Assembly (NCBI GenBank): GCA_902786855.1
Contig: CADAEH010000018.1
Location: 1-40,600, forward strand
DNA from: an uncultured Eubacteriales bacterium
Lineage (GTDB): Bacteria; Bacillota; Clostridia; Peptostreptococcales; Anaerovoracaceae
Length of the DNA: 40,600 bases
Reading direction: 5' to 3'
Made by a program: the position numbers and the translations under genes. Below the pieces are notes generated by a model. It was given only the letters and a program-made list of their open reading frames with translations, did no database searches and was not told the origin of the DNA. Every line of letters starts with the position of its first letter. Position 1 is the first letter of the stretch. Shown piece after piece: positions 27,938 to 35,881 of this stretch.

Positions 27938-28906
27938 ATGGCTTTAGAAGTAGTTTCAATAGGGAGCAGCAGCTCCGGTAACTCATATATAATATTGGCA
28001 GGCAGCAGGACGATCCTTCTTGATGTCGGTCTGACAGCGAAGAAGATCATCGGCGCGCTTGAACATTTTGACATTGCGCCTGAGGATGTAGATGCAGTCC
28101 TCGTCACACATGAACATGTCGACCATGTCAAAAGCGTCAGGGCGATCAGCCGTAAATGCTGCAACGCAGTTTTCTTCACAAGCCGCGGCACATACGATGC
28201 TACTGAGAATTTTGCCTACGTGCCTGAAGAGAGACTGCGGATCGTTTCCGCGGGTGATAAAGTGATGCTGAGCGACCCTGTGGACAGTTGCAGCGAAGCA
28301 GGAGAGACTTCCGGTAATGCAGCTGATGTAGTAACGATCGGGATCTTTCCGCTCAGCCACGATGCGAGAGAGCCATTGGGTTACACCATCAGTACTGGCG
28401 GCGAAAAGCTTGCCATCGTCACAGACACCGGTATCATCACTGATGAGATCTATGAAGCGATAAAGGATGCCGGTAAGCTTGTTTTTGAATCCAATCACGA
28501 TGAGCACCTGCTGATGTTCGGGGAGTATCCGTATTACGTCAAACAGCGGATAAAGAGTGATTTTGGCCACCTGTCCAATGACTATGCAGGAAGTGTTTTA
28601 TCCAGACTCCTCAGCGAGAGGTATGAGGACCTGCACCCCGAAACAGGGATCTTCTCAGGCTCTGCTCATGACGAGTATATCGACCTGGATGCTGATCTTG
28701 ATTCTGATACAGATGATGGATCAGACAGGGCCGGCTCGGGCGACAAAGCAATATCGATAATGCTTGCCCATCTCAGCGAACATAACAACCTGCCTCTTTA
28801 TGCCAGCCAGGCAGTGGAAGCAGCGCTGAAAGACAGCGGATTCCGGCGCGGAGTCCACTATAAGCTCACCGTCGCCGCAAAAGAGACTCTCACAATAATG
28901 AAATGA
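27938..28906 (+). CDS. walJ: MBL-fold metallo-hydrolase, YycJ/WalJ family
   Basis: 322 residues. The family start GSSSSGNSYIILAGSRTILLDVGLTAKKI is split here only in wording; the metal site VLVTHEHVDHV, the later His in PLSHDAREPLGY, the Asp in AIVTDTGIIT and SNHDEHLL agree with YycJ. These are cytosolic beta-lactamase-fold nucleases linked to DNA repair and, in other Bacillota, to the walRK cluster. Two acidic or Gly/Ala-rich inserts are unusual: SCSEAGETSGNAAD (~110-125) and DLDADLDSDTDDGSDRAG (~245-266), so the protein is longer than the ~260 residues expected. It follows addB and is closed by a terminator. Confidence 0.88.
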   Translation: MALEVVSIGSSSSGNSYIILAGSRTILLDVGLTAKKIIGALEHFDIAPEDVDAVLVTHEHVDHVKSVRAISRKCCNAVFFTSRGTYDATENFAYVPEERLRIVSAGDKVMLSDPVDSCSEAGETSGNAADVVTIGIFPLSHDAREPLGYTISTGGEKLAIVTDTGIITDEIYEAIKDAGKLVFESNHDEHLLMFGEYPYYVKQRIKSDFGHLSNDYAGSVLSRLLSERYEDLHPETGIFSGSAHDEYIDLDADLDSDTDDGSDRAGSGDKAISIMLAHLSEHNNLPLYASQAVEAALKDSGFRRGVHYKLTVAAKETLTIMK

Positions 28907-28961
28907 TCCTTGAGACAGATGAGATCCTGCATCAGATCCAAGGTTTTACGACAACAAGTAA

Positions 28962-28990
28962 TGCCCGGCTTCGCAGCCGGGCAATCTTTA
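28962..28990 (+). terminator. Intrinsic terminator after walJ
   Basis: TGCCCGGCT-TCGC-AGCCGGGCA, a perfect 9-bp stem, followed by ATCTTTATAT. It lies between convergent walJ and hydE and could serve both, although the T-runs are weak on both sides. Confidence 0.75.
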
Positions 28991-29016
28991 TATATCGGAG
29001 ATTGAAATGGATGTTG

Positions 29017-30075
29017 CTATTTTCTCACCCAGTCTGCGTGGTCGCCGCGGGCTGAAACTGCTTTGTATCCTATGCGGGCGATGCGCCCTTCGAGGCAGGC
29101 ATGACATTCAGCGGCCTCCTCGCCGGTGCAGATCTTGCCGTCGTAGAGCAGGTACTTTTGCCGTACATCTTTTGGCGAAAGGCTCGGCATTATGACATTT
29201 GCCCCGTGCCGTATGCCTTCCTCTCTGCCCAGCGGATCGATGGTTCCGAGAGCAGTGGTTGCAGGGAGCAGGACACGCGGGAACATCAGTCTCAGCATTG
29301 CCAGACAGTAAAGCGTTTCCTCATAGCTGCCGTCAGGCATTTTGGCAAAAGGCGTGTCCGCATGATGGATAAAAGGACCGATCCCTATCATGTGCGGCTC
29401 GAGCTCTTTAAGGTATGCGAAATCCTCTGCGAGGTAGTCATATGTCTGATAAGGTGAGCCGACCATGAAGCCCGCGCCGATCTGGAAACCGATGTCCTTG
29501 AGATCACTGAGGCATCTTTTGCGGTTTTCGATGGTGAGCTCTGCAGGGTGCAGCATAGCATAATGCTCAGGCGAAGAAGTCTCGTGCCTCAACAGATACC
29601 TGTCGGCTCCGGCTTCGTAATATGCCTCATATGTCTTGCGCGGGCGTTCCCCGACCGAAAGAGTGACGGCACAATCAGGATATCTGCGCTTTATTTCCCT
29701 TATCAGTTCGCAGAACGACTCATCTGAATAGGTCATGTCTTCACCGCCCTGGAGCACAAAAGTCCTGAGCCCGAATCCGTAACCGATCTCACAGCAATCG
29801 AGGATCTCCTCACTTGTCAGGCGGTACCTTTCTGCCTTGGAATTAGAGCGTCTGATACCGCAGTACAGGCAGTCGTTCCTGCAGTAGTTGGTGAATTCTA
29901 TAAGTCCGCGCAGGAAGATATCGTGGCCATAATTAGCCACTGCGGTTTCCTGTGCAAGAGATCGAAGATATTCGCTGTCCTCCGGATTGCGGCAGGTAAA
30001 CATGCGCACAAATTCGTCATGCGATAAAATGCGATCTTCTTTAAGCTTATCTATCAAAGGTCTGAGTTCAGCCAT
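29017..30075 (-). CDS. hydE: [FeFe]-hydrogenase H-cluster radical SAM maturase HydE
   Basis: 352 residues. A radical SAM enzyme that helps build the diiron part of the H-cluster of [FeFe]-hydrogenases. The CX3CX2C cluster motif is CRNDCLYC (Cys65, 69, 72) inside LIEFTNYCRNDCLYCGIRR. Other HydE landmarks: YGFGLRTFVLQGGED, LSVGER, GADRYLLRHETS, IGAGFMVGSPYQT, HMIGIGPFIHHADTPFA, LLPATTALGTI and GANVIMPSLSP. The close relative PylB is less likely given these. The ATG is preceded by GGGAGG. It follows mnmA by 69 bases and is probably cotranscribed; HydF, HydG and the hydrogenase are not in the window. Presence of HydE supports a fermentative H2-metabolising anaerobe. Confidence 0.93.
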   Translation of the reverse strand: MAELRPLIDKLKEDRILSHDEFVRMFTCRNPEDSEYLRSLAQETAVANYGHDIFLRGLIEFTNYCRNDCLYCGIRRSNSKAERYRLTSEEILDCCEIGYGFGLRTFVLQGGEDMTYSDESFCELIREIKRRYPDCAVTLSVGERPRKTYEAYYEAGADRYLLRHETSSPEHYAMLHPAELTIENRKRCLSDLKDIGFQIGAGFMVGSPYQTYDYLAEDFAYLKELEPHMIGIGPFIHHADTPFAKMPDGSYEETLYCLAMLRLMFPRVLLPATTALGTIDPLGREEGIRHGANVIMPSLSPKDVRQKYLLYDGKICTGEEAAECHACLEGRIARIGYKAVSARGDHADWVRK

Positions 30076-30144
30076 AGCTATCAGCCTCCCTGTTATTTAT
30101 ATATTGATTCGATTTATTTGAGATTTGTTTGAGCTTTCTCTTAT

Positions 30145-31236
30145 TTACACGATTATGCCTCCGCCGAGCACATAGTCTCCGTCATACACGACCACCGACT
30201 GTCCGCTGGTGATCGCGCGCTGCGGTTCATCGAAAATTATCTTAACAGTATCTTCGGAAAGCGGCACTATTCTTGCCGGGGCCTCGTGATGTCTGTATCT
30301 GATGCGCGCCAGAGCCCTTATGTCACTCTGCGGCACAGCAGTCGACACCCAGTTGAATTGACCTGCTGTAAGCTCGCGGGTGAAAAGCTCTTCATTGTCA
30401 CCGAGGATGACCCTGTTACCGGCGGTGTCTATGCTGAGGACATAGGCAGGTTTCCTGAGAGCGAGCCCGAGTCCTTTGCGCTGGCCTATGGTGTAATTGA
30501 TGATGCCCTTATGTGTGCCCATCACTTCACCGTCAGTGCTGACAAAGTCGCCCTGCGGGTACTCATGCCCTGTATATCCGCGTATGAACGAGGCATAATC
30601 GCCACCTGGCACAAAACATATATCCTGGCTTTCGCGTTTTTTCGCAGTTACCAGTCCCTGGCCGAGAGCGATCTCCCGGACTTCTGTTTTTGTCAAGGCA
30701 CCGAGAGGGAAGAGTGTGCGTGAGAGCTGCTCCTGCGTCAGGTCATACAGGAAGTAACTCTGATCTTTTGATGCGTCCTGCCCTTTGCGCAGCATATATC
30801 TGCCGCCGGCAGACCGCTCTATCACAGCGTAGTGCCCGGTAGCGACATAAAGCCCGGATCCTTCGCCTGCTGTGTCTGTCAGCAGATCGCGCGCAGCAAG
30901 TTCATAGAGCCTGTCGAATTTCAGATACTTATTGCAGGCAACACAAGGGTTAGGCGTCGAGCCCTGCTCGTATGCCCTGACGAATCGGTCGATGACTTCA
31001 CGCCTGAAATCGGGTCTCATGTCGTACACGACATAGTTTATGCCCAGTTTGTTTGCAACCTCGCACGCATCCTCGATGCTGCTGAGACTGCAGCAGGTTT
31101 TGTCACTGATACCGATCGTTTCATTATCAAAAAGCCTCATAGTGGCGCCTGTCGTTTCGTAGCCTGCCTCGCGTACCAGGTACGCTGCCACACTCGAATC
31201 AACACCACCACTCATTCCCACAAGAGCCTGTTTCAT
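30145..31236 (-). CDS. mnmA: tRNA-specific 2-thiouridylase MnmA
   Basis: Adds the 2-thio group to U34 of tRNA-Lys, -Glu and -Gln. 363 residues from the ATG at 31236, the family's usual length. The PP-loop is ALVGMSGGVDSSVAAYL; the catalytic cysteines are Cys98 in STPNPCVACNKYLKF and Cys207 in ESQDICFVPGGDY. The stretch KTCCSLSSIEDA, GHYAVIE, KDQSYFLYDL and NYTIGQRKGLG also fit. A GTG nine bases earlier is in frame, but AAGG lies against it and eight bases from the ATG, so I prefer the ATG. The insert LLTDTAGEGSGLY precedes the VATGHY motif. Upstream is a strong hairpin in the leader; hydE follows downstream. Confidence 0.96.
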   Translation of the reverse strand: MKQALVGMSGGVDSSVAAYLVREAGYETTGATMRLFDNETIGISDKTCCSLSSIEDACEVANKLGINYVVYDMRPDFRREVIDRFVRAYEQGSTPNPCVACNKYLKFDRLYELAARDLLTDTAGEGSGLYVATGHYAVIERSAGGRYMLRKGQDASKDQSYFLYDLTQEQLSRTLFPLGALTKTEVREIALGQGLVTAKKRESQDICFVPGGDYASFIRGYTGHEYPQGDFVSTDGEVMGTHKGIINYTIGQRKGLGLALRKPAYVLSIDTAGNRVILGDNEELFTRELTAGQFNWVSTAVPQSDIRALARIRYRHHEAPARIVPLSEDTVKIIFDEPQRAITSGQSVVVYDGDYVLGGGIIV

Positions 31237-31282
31237 GCCGGACACCTTACTTTAAATCGGATCATAAATCAGAATAATGACA

Positions 31283-31315
31283 CTGCCGGAGCCTGACCCG
31301 GTGTCAGGCCGGCAG
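31283..31315 (-). promoter_or_regulatory. Strong hairpin in the mnmA leader
   Basis: CTGCCGG (31283-31289) with CCGGCAG (31309-31315) and, after a 2-base bulge, CCTGAC with GTCAGG, loop of five: 13 bp in all. It lies between the AT-rich promoter region (TATAAT on the minus strand at 31334-31329) and mnmA. On the plus strand it is followed by AAATTTT, but no plus gene precedes it. Role unknown. Confidence 0.45.
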
Positions 31316-31442
31316 AAATTTTGCGTTTATTATATCATTATGCACATTAAATATGTATAATCAGCCAGGAGACAAAAAAGGTACGTATCTGTATACAAAA
31401 GAGGTCCATTTGACAACATTTGGCGAAATAAATCGCAATTGT

Positions 31443-31470
31443 TTGAAGATGTTGATAATTTTCATAAAAT
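31443..31470 (+). promoter_or_regulatory. Possible rlmH promoter
   Basis: TTGAAG (31443-31448), 16 bases, TAAAAT (31465-31470). Another TATAAT lies at 31356-31361 without a good -35. The ~330 bases between mnmA and rlmH hold no other supported gene. Confidence 0.35.
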
Positions 31471-31579
31471 ACTTACAGATTCCTGAAGGTGTTCGCAATT
31501 ATCAGAAACTTGCAGATCTCCGCGGGACAGACGGAAAGCTTATCAACAGGCAAAAACAAACTATAACGAGGCGGTCAAA

Positions 31580-32059
31580 GTGCTTAATATAAAAGTGATC
31601 TGTGTAGGAAAATCAAAAGAGAAATATTGGGATGCTGCATATGCTGAATATCTCAAACGCCTTAAGGGCTACTGCAATCCTGAAGTGATCGAGGTGAAGG
31701 AGGCAAAACTGCCGGCTAACGCTTCTGCTGCCGATGAGAGCAATGTGATCACTGCAGAGGGCAGGGATATCCTTTCCAGGATCGGAAACGGAGATTATGT
31801 CATAGCTCTGGATATTCAGGGTAAAGAATTCGCATCAGAAGAGATAGCCCGTAAGATTTCAGAAATCTCCTTTAATAATTCCCGCATCAGTTTTATAATA
31901 GGAGGCAGCCTCGGGCTTTCAGACGAAGTAAAAAAGAGAGCAGACCTCAGGATGAGCTTCGGCAGGATAACCTTGCCGCATCAGCTCGCGAGGGTGGTGC
32001 TGCTCGAACAGATATACAGAGCGTTCAAGATCAACGCCGGCGAAGCATATCATAAATAA
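31580..32059 (+). CDS. rlmH: 23S rRNA (pseudouridine1915-N3)-methyltransferase RlmH
   Basis: 159 residues, the exact family length. A small homodimeric SPOUT methyltransferase acting on assembled 70S ribosomes. Landmarks: IKVICVGKSKEKYWDAAYAEYLKRL, VIALDIQGKEFASEEIA, ISFIIGGSLGLSDEV (the SAM knot) and LPHQLARVVLLEQIYRAFKI with the C-terminal GEAYHK. The start is GTG at 31580 with GAGG (31568-31571) eight bases upstream, which gives the correct N-terminus. A small membrane protein gene follows 37 bases downstream. Confidence 0.96.
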   Translation: MLNIKVICVGKSKEKYWDAAYAEYLKRLKGYCNPEVIEVKEAKLPANASAADESNVITAEGRDILSRIGNGDYVIALDIQGKEFASEEIARKISEISFNNSRISFIIGGSLGLSDEVKKRADLRMSFGRITLPHQLARVVLLEQIYRAFKINAGEAYHK

Positions 32060-32096
32060 CAATATAGATGTATACAATAATAATAAGGGGATAGAA

Positions 32097-32276
32097 ATGG
32101 CAAATAAATACAGCAAGAGCAACAAGTCAACCAAAGCAGCAGAAGAAAGGTCCATGCAGAAATACGAAGAGCAGAGACAGAGACTCAATACCACCGCTAA
32201 AATTCTGGCAATCGTAGTATCACTTGCCATGATAGTCACGACTTTCCTGGCAGCAGGCGTATTTTTCTGGGATTAA
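32097..32276 (+). CDS. Small membrane protein, 59 residues
   Basis: Starts MANKYSKSNKSTKAA, has a charged helical stretch (EERSMQKYEEQRQRL), and ends with one membrane helix (about residues 34-57, AKILAIVVSLAMIVTTFLAA) and the tail GVFFWD. AAGGGG lies six bases before the ATG and a terminator follows 65 bases after the stop, so this is a convincing small gene. Predicted topology: N-terminus in the cytoplasm, with a positively charged front. I do not recognise the family. Probably cotranscribed with rlmH. Confidence 0.75.
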   Translation: MANKYSKSNKSTKAAEERSMQKYEEQRQRLNTTAKILAIVVSLAMIVTTFLAAGVFFWD

Positions 32277-32341
32277 AGTGATCGGGCGGTCAGGCAGGAC
32301 CCGCTCCGTTTGCTTATCTGATTTTTCAGACTTGGTAAGGT

Positions 32342-32374
32342 AAATGGCCGTGATCAGGCCGTTTTTCTTTTTTT
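32342..32374 (+). terminator. Intrinsic terminator after the small membrane protein
   Basis: AAATGGCC-GTGATCA-GGCCGTTT (one T-G wobble), followed by TTCTTTTTTT. Confidence 0.85.
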
Positions 32375-32723
32375 GGAAATGGAAAGAGGGCAAATCTTTA
32401 CGGAATGTTCGCGGATCATCTTTTGCAAAAATTCAGGTGAAACTGTGAAAACATTAACACGATAATGGTCTGGAGAACAAAAATCAGAAAATGAAGAGCG
32501 GTCATTTGCTGTTGCGATGAATACAGCAACAAGGGAAAAGCTAAAACCGTTTTCGCTTTAAACCATTGAAAAATACGCCTTTGGTCAGACCTTTGAAACT
32601 CTGAAAAATGCCCTTAACGGGGAAAAATTGTATTTTTAGACATGGTTAATTAATTAACAAACGCACAATCCTATGAAATTCCAACATTTTATGTATTTTT
32701 TTTATAAAATCCAATTGTTTTGT
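32375..32723. other. AT-rich intergenic stretch without a gene
   Basis: No supported gene. Contains a 7-bp inverted repeat TTGCTGT/ACAGCAA near 32505-32530 and a perfect 14-bp palindrome GTTAATTAATTAAC (32645-32658) about 65 bases upstream of the ATPase promoter, which could be an operator. Confidence 0.5.
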
Positions 32724-32752
32724 TTGAAGCAAAGCCTGTCAGATACTATAAT
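32724..32752 (+). promoter_or_regulatory. Predicted promoter of the V-type ATPase operon
   Basis: -35 TTGAAG (32724-32729), exactly 17 bases, -10 TATAAT (32747-32752). The predicted start near 32759 gives a leader of about 260 bases. Confidence 0.7.
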
Positions 32753-32758
32753 TAGTAT

Positions 32759-33020
32759 ATCTAGAATTTTGCGCAATTACGCGGGTTGCCGACGGTTTCG
32801 GCTATTTCGGCCGGACGGCTTCTCAGCAATGATGATACCCGCTCAAGGCACAAAAGAAAGGAAGTATATTGTATGTCGAAAGCTGATATCGCATTATAGG
32901 GGCTGCGTAGTCAGTTGAAACTTCCACGGGGAAGATTTCAGCGGATGAAGCAGTTTTTTATGTAATTGAGGAAAGGCTTTCGAGGATGTAGGTTATTGTT
33001 TCAGGAAATAGGAGGTGCCT
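32759..33020 (+). promoter_or_regulatory. Long structured leader of the V-type ATPase operon
   Basis: Contains GC-rich inverted repeats at about 32788-32822 (GCCGACGG, CGGC, GGACGGC), a mini-ORF with its own binding site (AAAGGAAG, ATG at 32874, seven residues MSKADIA plus Leu, then TAG), and a hairpin TGAAACTTCC-ACGG-GGAAG-A-TTTCA (32916-32940). AGCTGA (32881-32886) can pair with TCAGTT (32911-32916) in competition with that hairpin. No T-run terminator is seen, so any control would act on translation or stability. I cannot match it to a known riboswitch. Confidence 0.4.
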
Positions 33021-33587
33021 ATGGAATTACAGATTCAAGACCTTGTTTCCTCTATCCGCAAAGAAGGAATAGAGGCGGCAAAAGCTGAAGCGGATTCTAT
33101 CATTGCAGAAGCAAAGAAAAAAGCCGAGTCGATCTTGAACGGAGCTAAGGTTGAGGCACAGCAGTACAAAGATTCTTCTGAGAAGGAAATCGGTATTCTC
33201 AGAGAGAGCGCTGCTGTCAGTGCTGAGCAGGCCAAGAGAGATGCTGTTCTTGCATTCAAGACAGAGATCCAGGGTGAGTTCGAGAAGATTCTGTCCGCCA
33301 AGATTGGAAAAGAGCTCAAGGATGGCGGAGCACTTGGCAAACTGATCCGTGCAGCTGTTGCCGGCGAGAATGTTGCAGATTATGCTGCAGAAGTATCCGA
33401 GGTCAGCGATGCTCTTAAGGCTGAGCTTGCAGATGAGATCAAGAAAGGACTGGAGATCAGACCGACTAAGGGTGTACAGCAGGGATTCCGTCTTGCAACT
33501 AAGGATGGATCCGGCTATTTCGACTGTTCAGATGACGGAATCATGGAGATGCTGATGCCATACTTCAGAGATCTGGATTTCCAGTAA
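33021..33587 (+). CDS. atpE: V-type ATP synthase subunit E
   Basis: 188 residues. The peripheral stalk subunit that ties the A3B3 head to the membrane part. The first ~110 residues are a long helix rich in Ala, Lys and Glu (IRKEGIEAAKAEADSIIAEA, KKKAESILNGAKVEAQQYK), followed by a small globular domain. The ATG at 33021 has AGGAGG just upstream; the GTG at 33015 lies within that site and is rejected. First gene of a seven-gene operon. Confidence 0.9.
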   Translation: MELQIQDLVSSIRKEGIEAAKAEADSIIAEAKKKAESILNGAKVEAQQYKDSSEKEIGILRESAAVSAEQAKRDAVLAFKTEIQGEFEKILSAKIGKELKDGGALGKLIRAAVAGENVADYAAEVSEVSDALKAELADEIKKGLEIRPTKGVQQGFRLATKDGSGYFDCSDDGIMEMLMPYFRDLDFQ

Positions 33588-33602
33588 AGAAGGAGGCACA
33601 GT

Positions 33603-34124
33603 ATGGCTTCGTATTATTATCTGATATCAAGCCTGCCTGAACTTAGAGCAGACGGTGAGATGCCTATTTCATATAGCGAATTTCTTACCTGCTGCCAGTC
33701 AAATGTGAGTGAATCAACCTATCAGTTGCTTAAAGATCTCACACTCAACTCTGAAGAGGGTCCGCTTGTAGACAAGTGGGCAAACTTCTACGGAATGCTT
33801 ATGAAAGAGCTGAACTATCAGAGAAGCATGAACCTCGGCAAGAGCTATTCATCAACTTTTGATAAAGACGGCTTCATAGCACAGGTAGTAAATACTGCAC
33901 TTTCAGCTAAGAATCCACTCGAAGCGGAAAAAGTATTGCTGGAGTACGAGTTTGAAAATCTTGACTCACTGGTTGGACTGCATATGTTTGACGACTATGT
34001 GCTGTTCGGATATGCGATCAAATTGAAACTGCTGGAGCGTCTGAACAGCTTCGAGCAGACAAAGGGCAAGGCTGAATTCAAGTCTCTTTTCGACGGGATA
34101 CAGCAGCGCGTCTACAGTTTGTAA
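33603..34124 (+). CDS. DUF2764 family protein, V-ATPase subunit (C-like)
   Basis: 173 residues, opening with ASYYYLISSLPELRADGEMPISYSEFL, the typical DUF2764 start. The rest is helical (DKWANFYGMLMKELNYQR, ENLDSLVGLHMFDDYVLFGYAIKLKLLERL). It lies between subunits E and A. In Chlamydia, Treponema and Bacteroides operons a DUF2764 protein sits in the same place and is thought to stand in for subunit C, linking the head to the rotor; no other C, F or G subunit is in this operon. That role is an inference from position and length. GGAGG lies just before the ATG. Confidence 0.85.
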   Translation: MASYYYLISSLPELRADGEMPISYSEFLTCCQSNVSESTYQLLKDLTLNSEEGPLVDKWANFYGMLMKELNYQRSMNLGKSYSSTFDKDGFIAQVVNTALSAKNPLEAEKVLLEYEFENLDSLVGLHMFDDYVLFGYAIKLKLLERLNSFEQTKGKAEFKSLFDGIQQRVYSL

Positions 34125-34136
34125 CAGGAGAGTTTT

Positions 34137-35867
34137 ATGAAAGTAGAAACAGGATATGTAGCCGGAGTCAACGGAAACCTTATAAAAGTTGATTTCGATG
34201 GCTCCGTTCGTAAGAATGAAGTTGGTTACATCCTCGTTGATGATAAGCGCCTCAAGGGAGAGGTCATCCGTATCAACAACGGGGAAGTAAGCATGCAGAT
34301 CTACGAGATGACGAACGGCATCAAGGTCGGTGACCCTGTAGAGTTCACAGGCGAGCTGATGAGCGTAGATCTGGGTCCGGGACTGCTGACACAGGTATTC
34401 GATGGTCTGCAGAACCCGCTGCCAAAACTGGCTGAGCAGTGCGGTTTCTTCCTGGAAAGAGGAGTCTATCTGGATGCTATTCCGGATAGAGACTGGGACT
34501 TCACACCGGTAGCCAAGGTAGGCGACCGCGTCAAAGCGGGAAGCACCATCGGTACTGTACCGGAAGGTCTGTTCACACACCGCATCATGGTTCCGTTCAC
34601 ACTGAAGGGCGATGACTGGACAGTGAAGTCTGTAAAGGGCGCTGGAACATACAACGTCCACTCCACAATCGCAACCATTGTTAACGGCAAGGGTGAAGAA
34701 AGAGATCTCACAATGATCTTCACACAGCCGGTCAAGCAGGCAGTTACCTGCTACGCAGAGAGACTGCGTCCGAGCGAACCGCTCGTAACCAAGATCCGTT
34801 GTATCGACTCCTTCCTGCCTGTAGCAAAGGGCGGTACATTCTGTACACCGGGACCTTTCGGTGCCGGCAAAACAGTACTTCAGCACATGCAGGCTAAGAA
34901 CTCCGAGGCTGACATCGTAATCGTAGCTGCCTGCGGAGAGCGTGCCGGCGAGGTAGTAGAAGTACTTAAAGAGTTCCCTGAACTGACCGACCCTAAGACA
35001 GGTCGTTCACTGATGGAAAGAACAATCATCATCTGTAACACATCATCCATGCCGGTAGCTGCCCGTGAAGCTTCCTGCTACACAGCTGTAACACTGGCTG
35101 AGTATTACAGACAGATGGGTCTCGACGTACTGCTTCTTGCTGACTCCACAAGCCGTTGGGCTCAGGCGATGCGTGAGATGTCCGGACGTCTTGAGGAAAT
35201 CCCGGGCGAGGAAGCTTTCCCGGCTTACCTCGAATCAACGATCGCTAACTTCTATGAGAGAGCCGGTGTAGTTCGTCTTGAAGACGGAAGCAAGGCTTCG
35301 ATCACAATCGGCGGAACAGTATCACCGGCCGGTGGTAACTTCGAAGAACCTGTAACCCAGGCTACTCTGAAGGTAGTAGGAGCATTCCACGGTCTTGCAA
35401 GAGAGCGTTCCGATGCTCGTAAGTACCCGGCTATCCACCCGGTAGATTCCTGGTCAAAATATAAGGGCGTTGTAGACATGGATCGTGTCAACACAGCAAG
35501 AGGAATCCTTATCAGGAGTACCGAAGTCAACCAGATGATGAAGGTAGTCGGTGAGGAAGGTACTTCCAGCGAGGACTACATCACATATCAGAAGGGCGAA
35601 CTTCTGGACGCTGTATATCTGCAGCAGAACTCCTTCGACCCTATCGATGAGGCCTGCGTACCTGCAAGACAGCGCAGAGAATTCGACAGACTCTACGATG
35701 CAATGATGAAGAAGTATGATCTTGAGGATAAGAGAGAGATCCGTGCATTCTTCAACCAGCTCAGACAGGAATTCCTTGACTGGCACGGAACATTGTTCGA
35801 GACACCTGAGTACTTCGCACAGGAAAAGAAGATCACAGACTTATATATGTCGAAGGTCGCTGAGTAG
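34137..35867 (+). CDS. atpA: V-type ATP synthase catalytic subunit A
   Basis: 576 residues, full length. The nucleotide-binding catalytic subunit. Walker A is [11 protein letters not shown] (~239-249), Walker [21 protein letters not shown], with the non-homologous A-type insert between residues ~110 and 200, and [19 protein letters not shown] and [20 protein letters not shown]. The beta-barrel N-terminus [15 protein letters not shown] is typical. Overlap is absent but spacing is tight (12 bases), and AGGAG precedes the ATG. Confidence 0.97.
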   Translation: MKVETGYVAGVNGNLIKVDFDGSVRKNEVGYILVDDKRLKGEVIRINNGEVSMQIYEMTNGIKVGDPVEFTGELMSVDLGPGLLTQVFDGLQNPLPKLAEQCGFFLERGVYLDAIPDRDWDFTPVAKVGDRVKAGSTIGTVPEGLFTHRIMVPFTLKGDDWTVKSVKGAGTYNVHSTIATIVNGKGEERDLTMIFTQPVKQAVTCYAERLRPSEPLVTKIRCIDSFLPVAKGGTFCTPGPFGAGKTVLQHMQAKNSEADIVIVAACGERAGEVVEVLKEFPELTDPKTGRSLMERTIIICNTSSMPVAAREASCYTAVTLAEYYRQMGLDVLLLADSTSRWAQAMREMSGRLEEIPGEEAFPAYLESTIANFYERAGVVRLEDGSKASITIGGTVSPAGGNFEEPVTQATLKVVGAFHGLARERSDARKYPAIHPVDSWSKYKGVVDMDRVNTARGILIRSTEVNQMMKVVGEEGTSSEDYITYQKGELLDAVYLQQNSFDPIDEACVPARQRREFDRLYDAMMKKYDLEDKREIRAFFNQLRQEFLDWHGTLFETPEYFAQEKKITDLYMSKVAE

Positions 35868-35881
35868 GAGGTCGGTGTAAG

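Noticed and set aside
31353-31592. 79-codon ORF upstream of and overlapping rlmH
   Set aside because: Its ATG overlaps a -10-like box, has no binding site, and the frame runs 13 bases into rlmH.
32673-32918. 81-codon ORF across the V-ATPase promoter
   Set aside because: It spans the promoter and leader structures and has no binding site.
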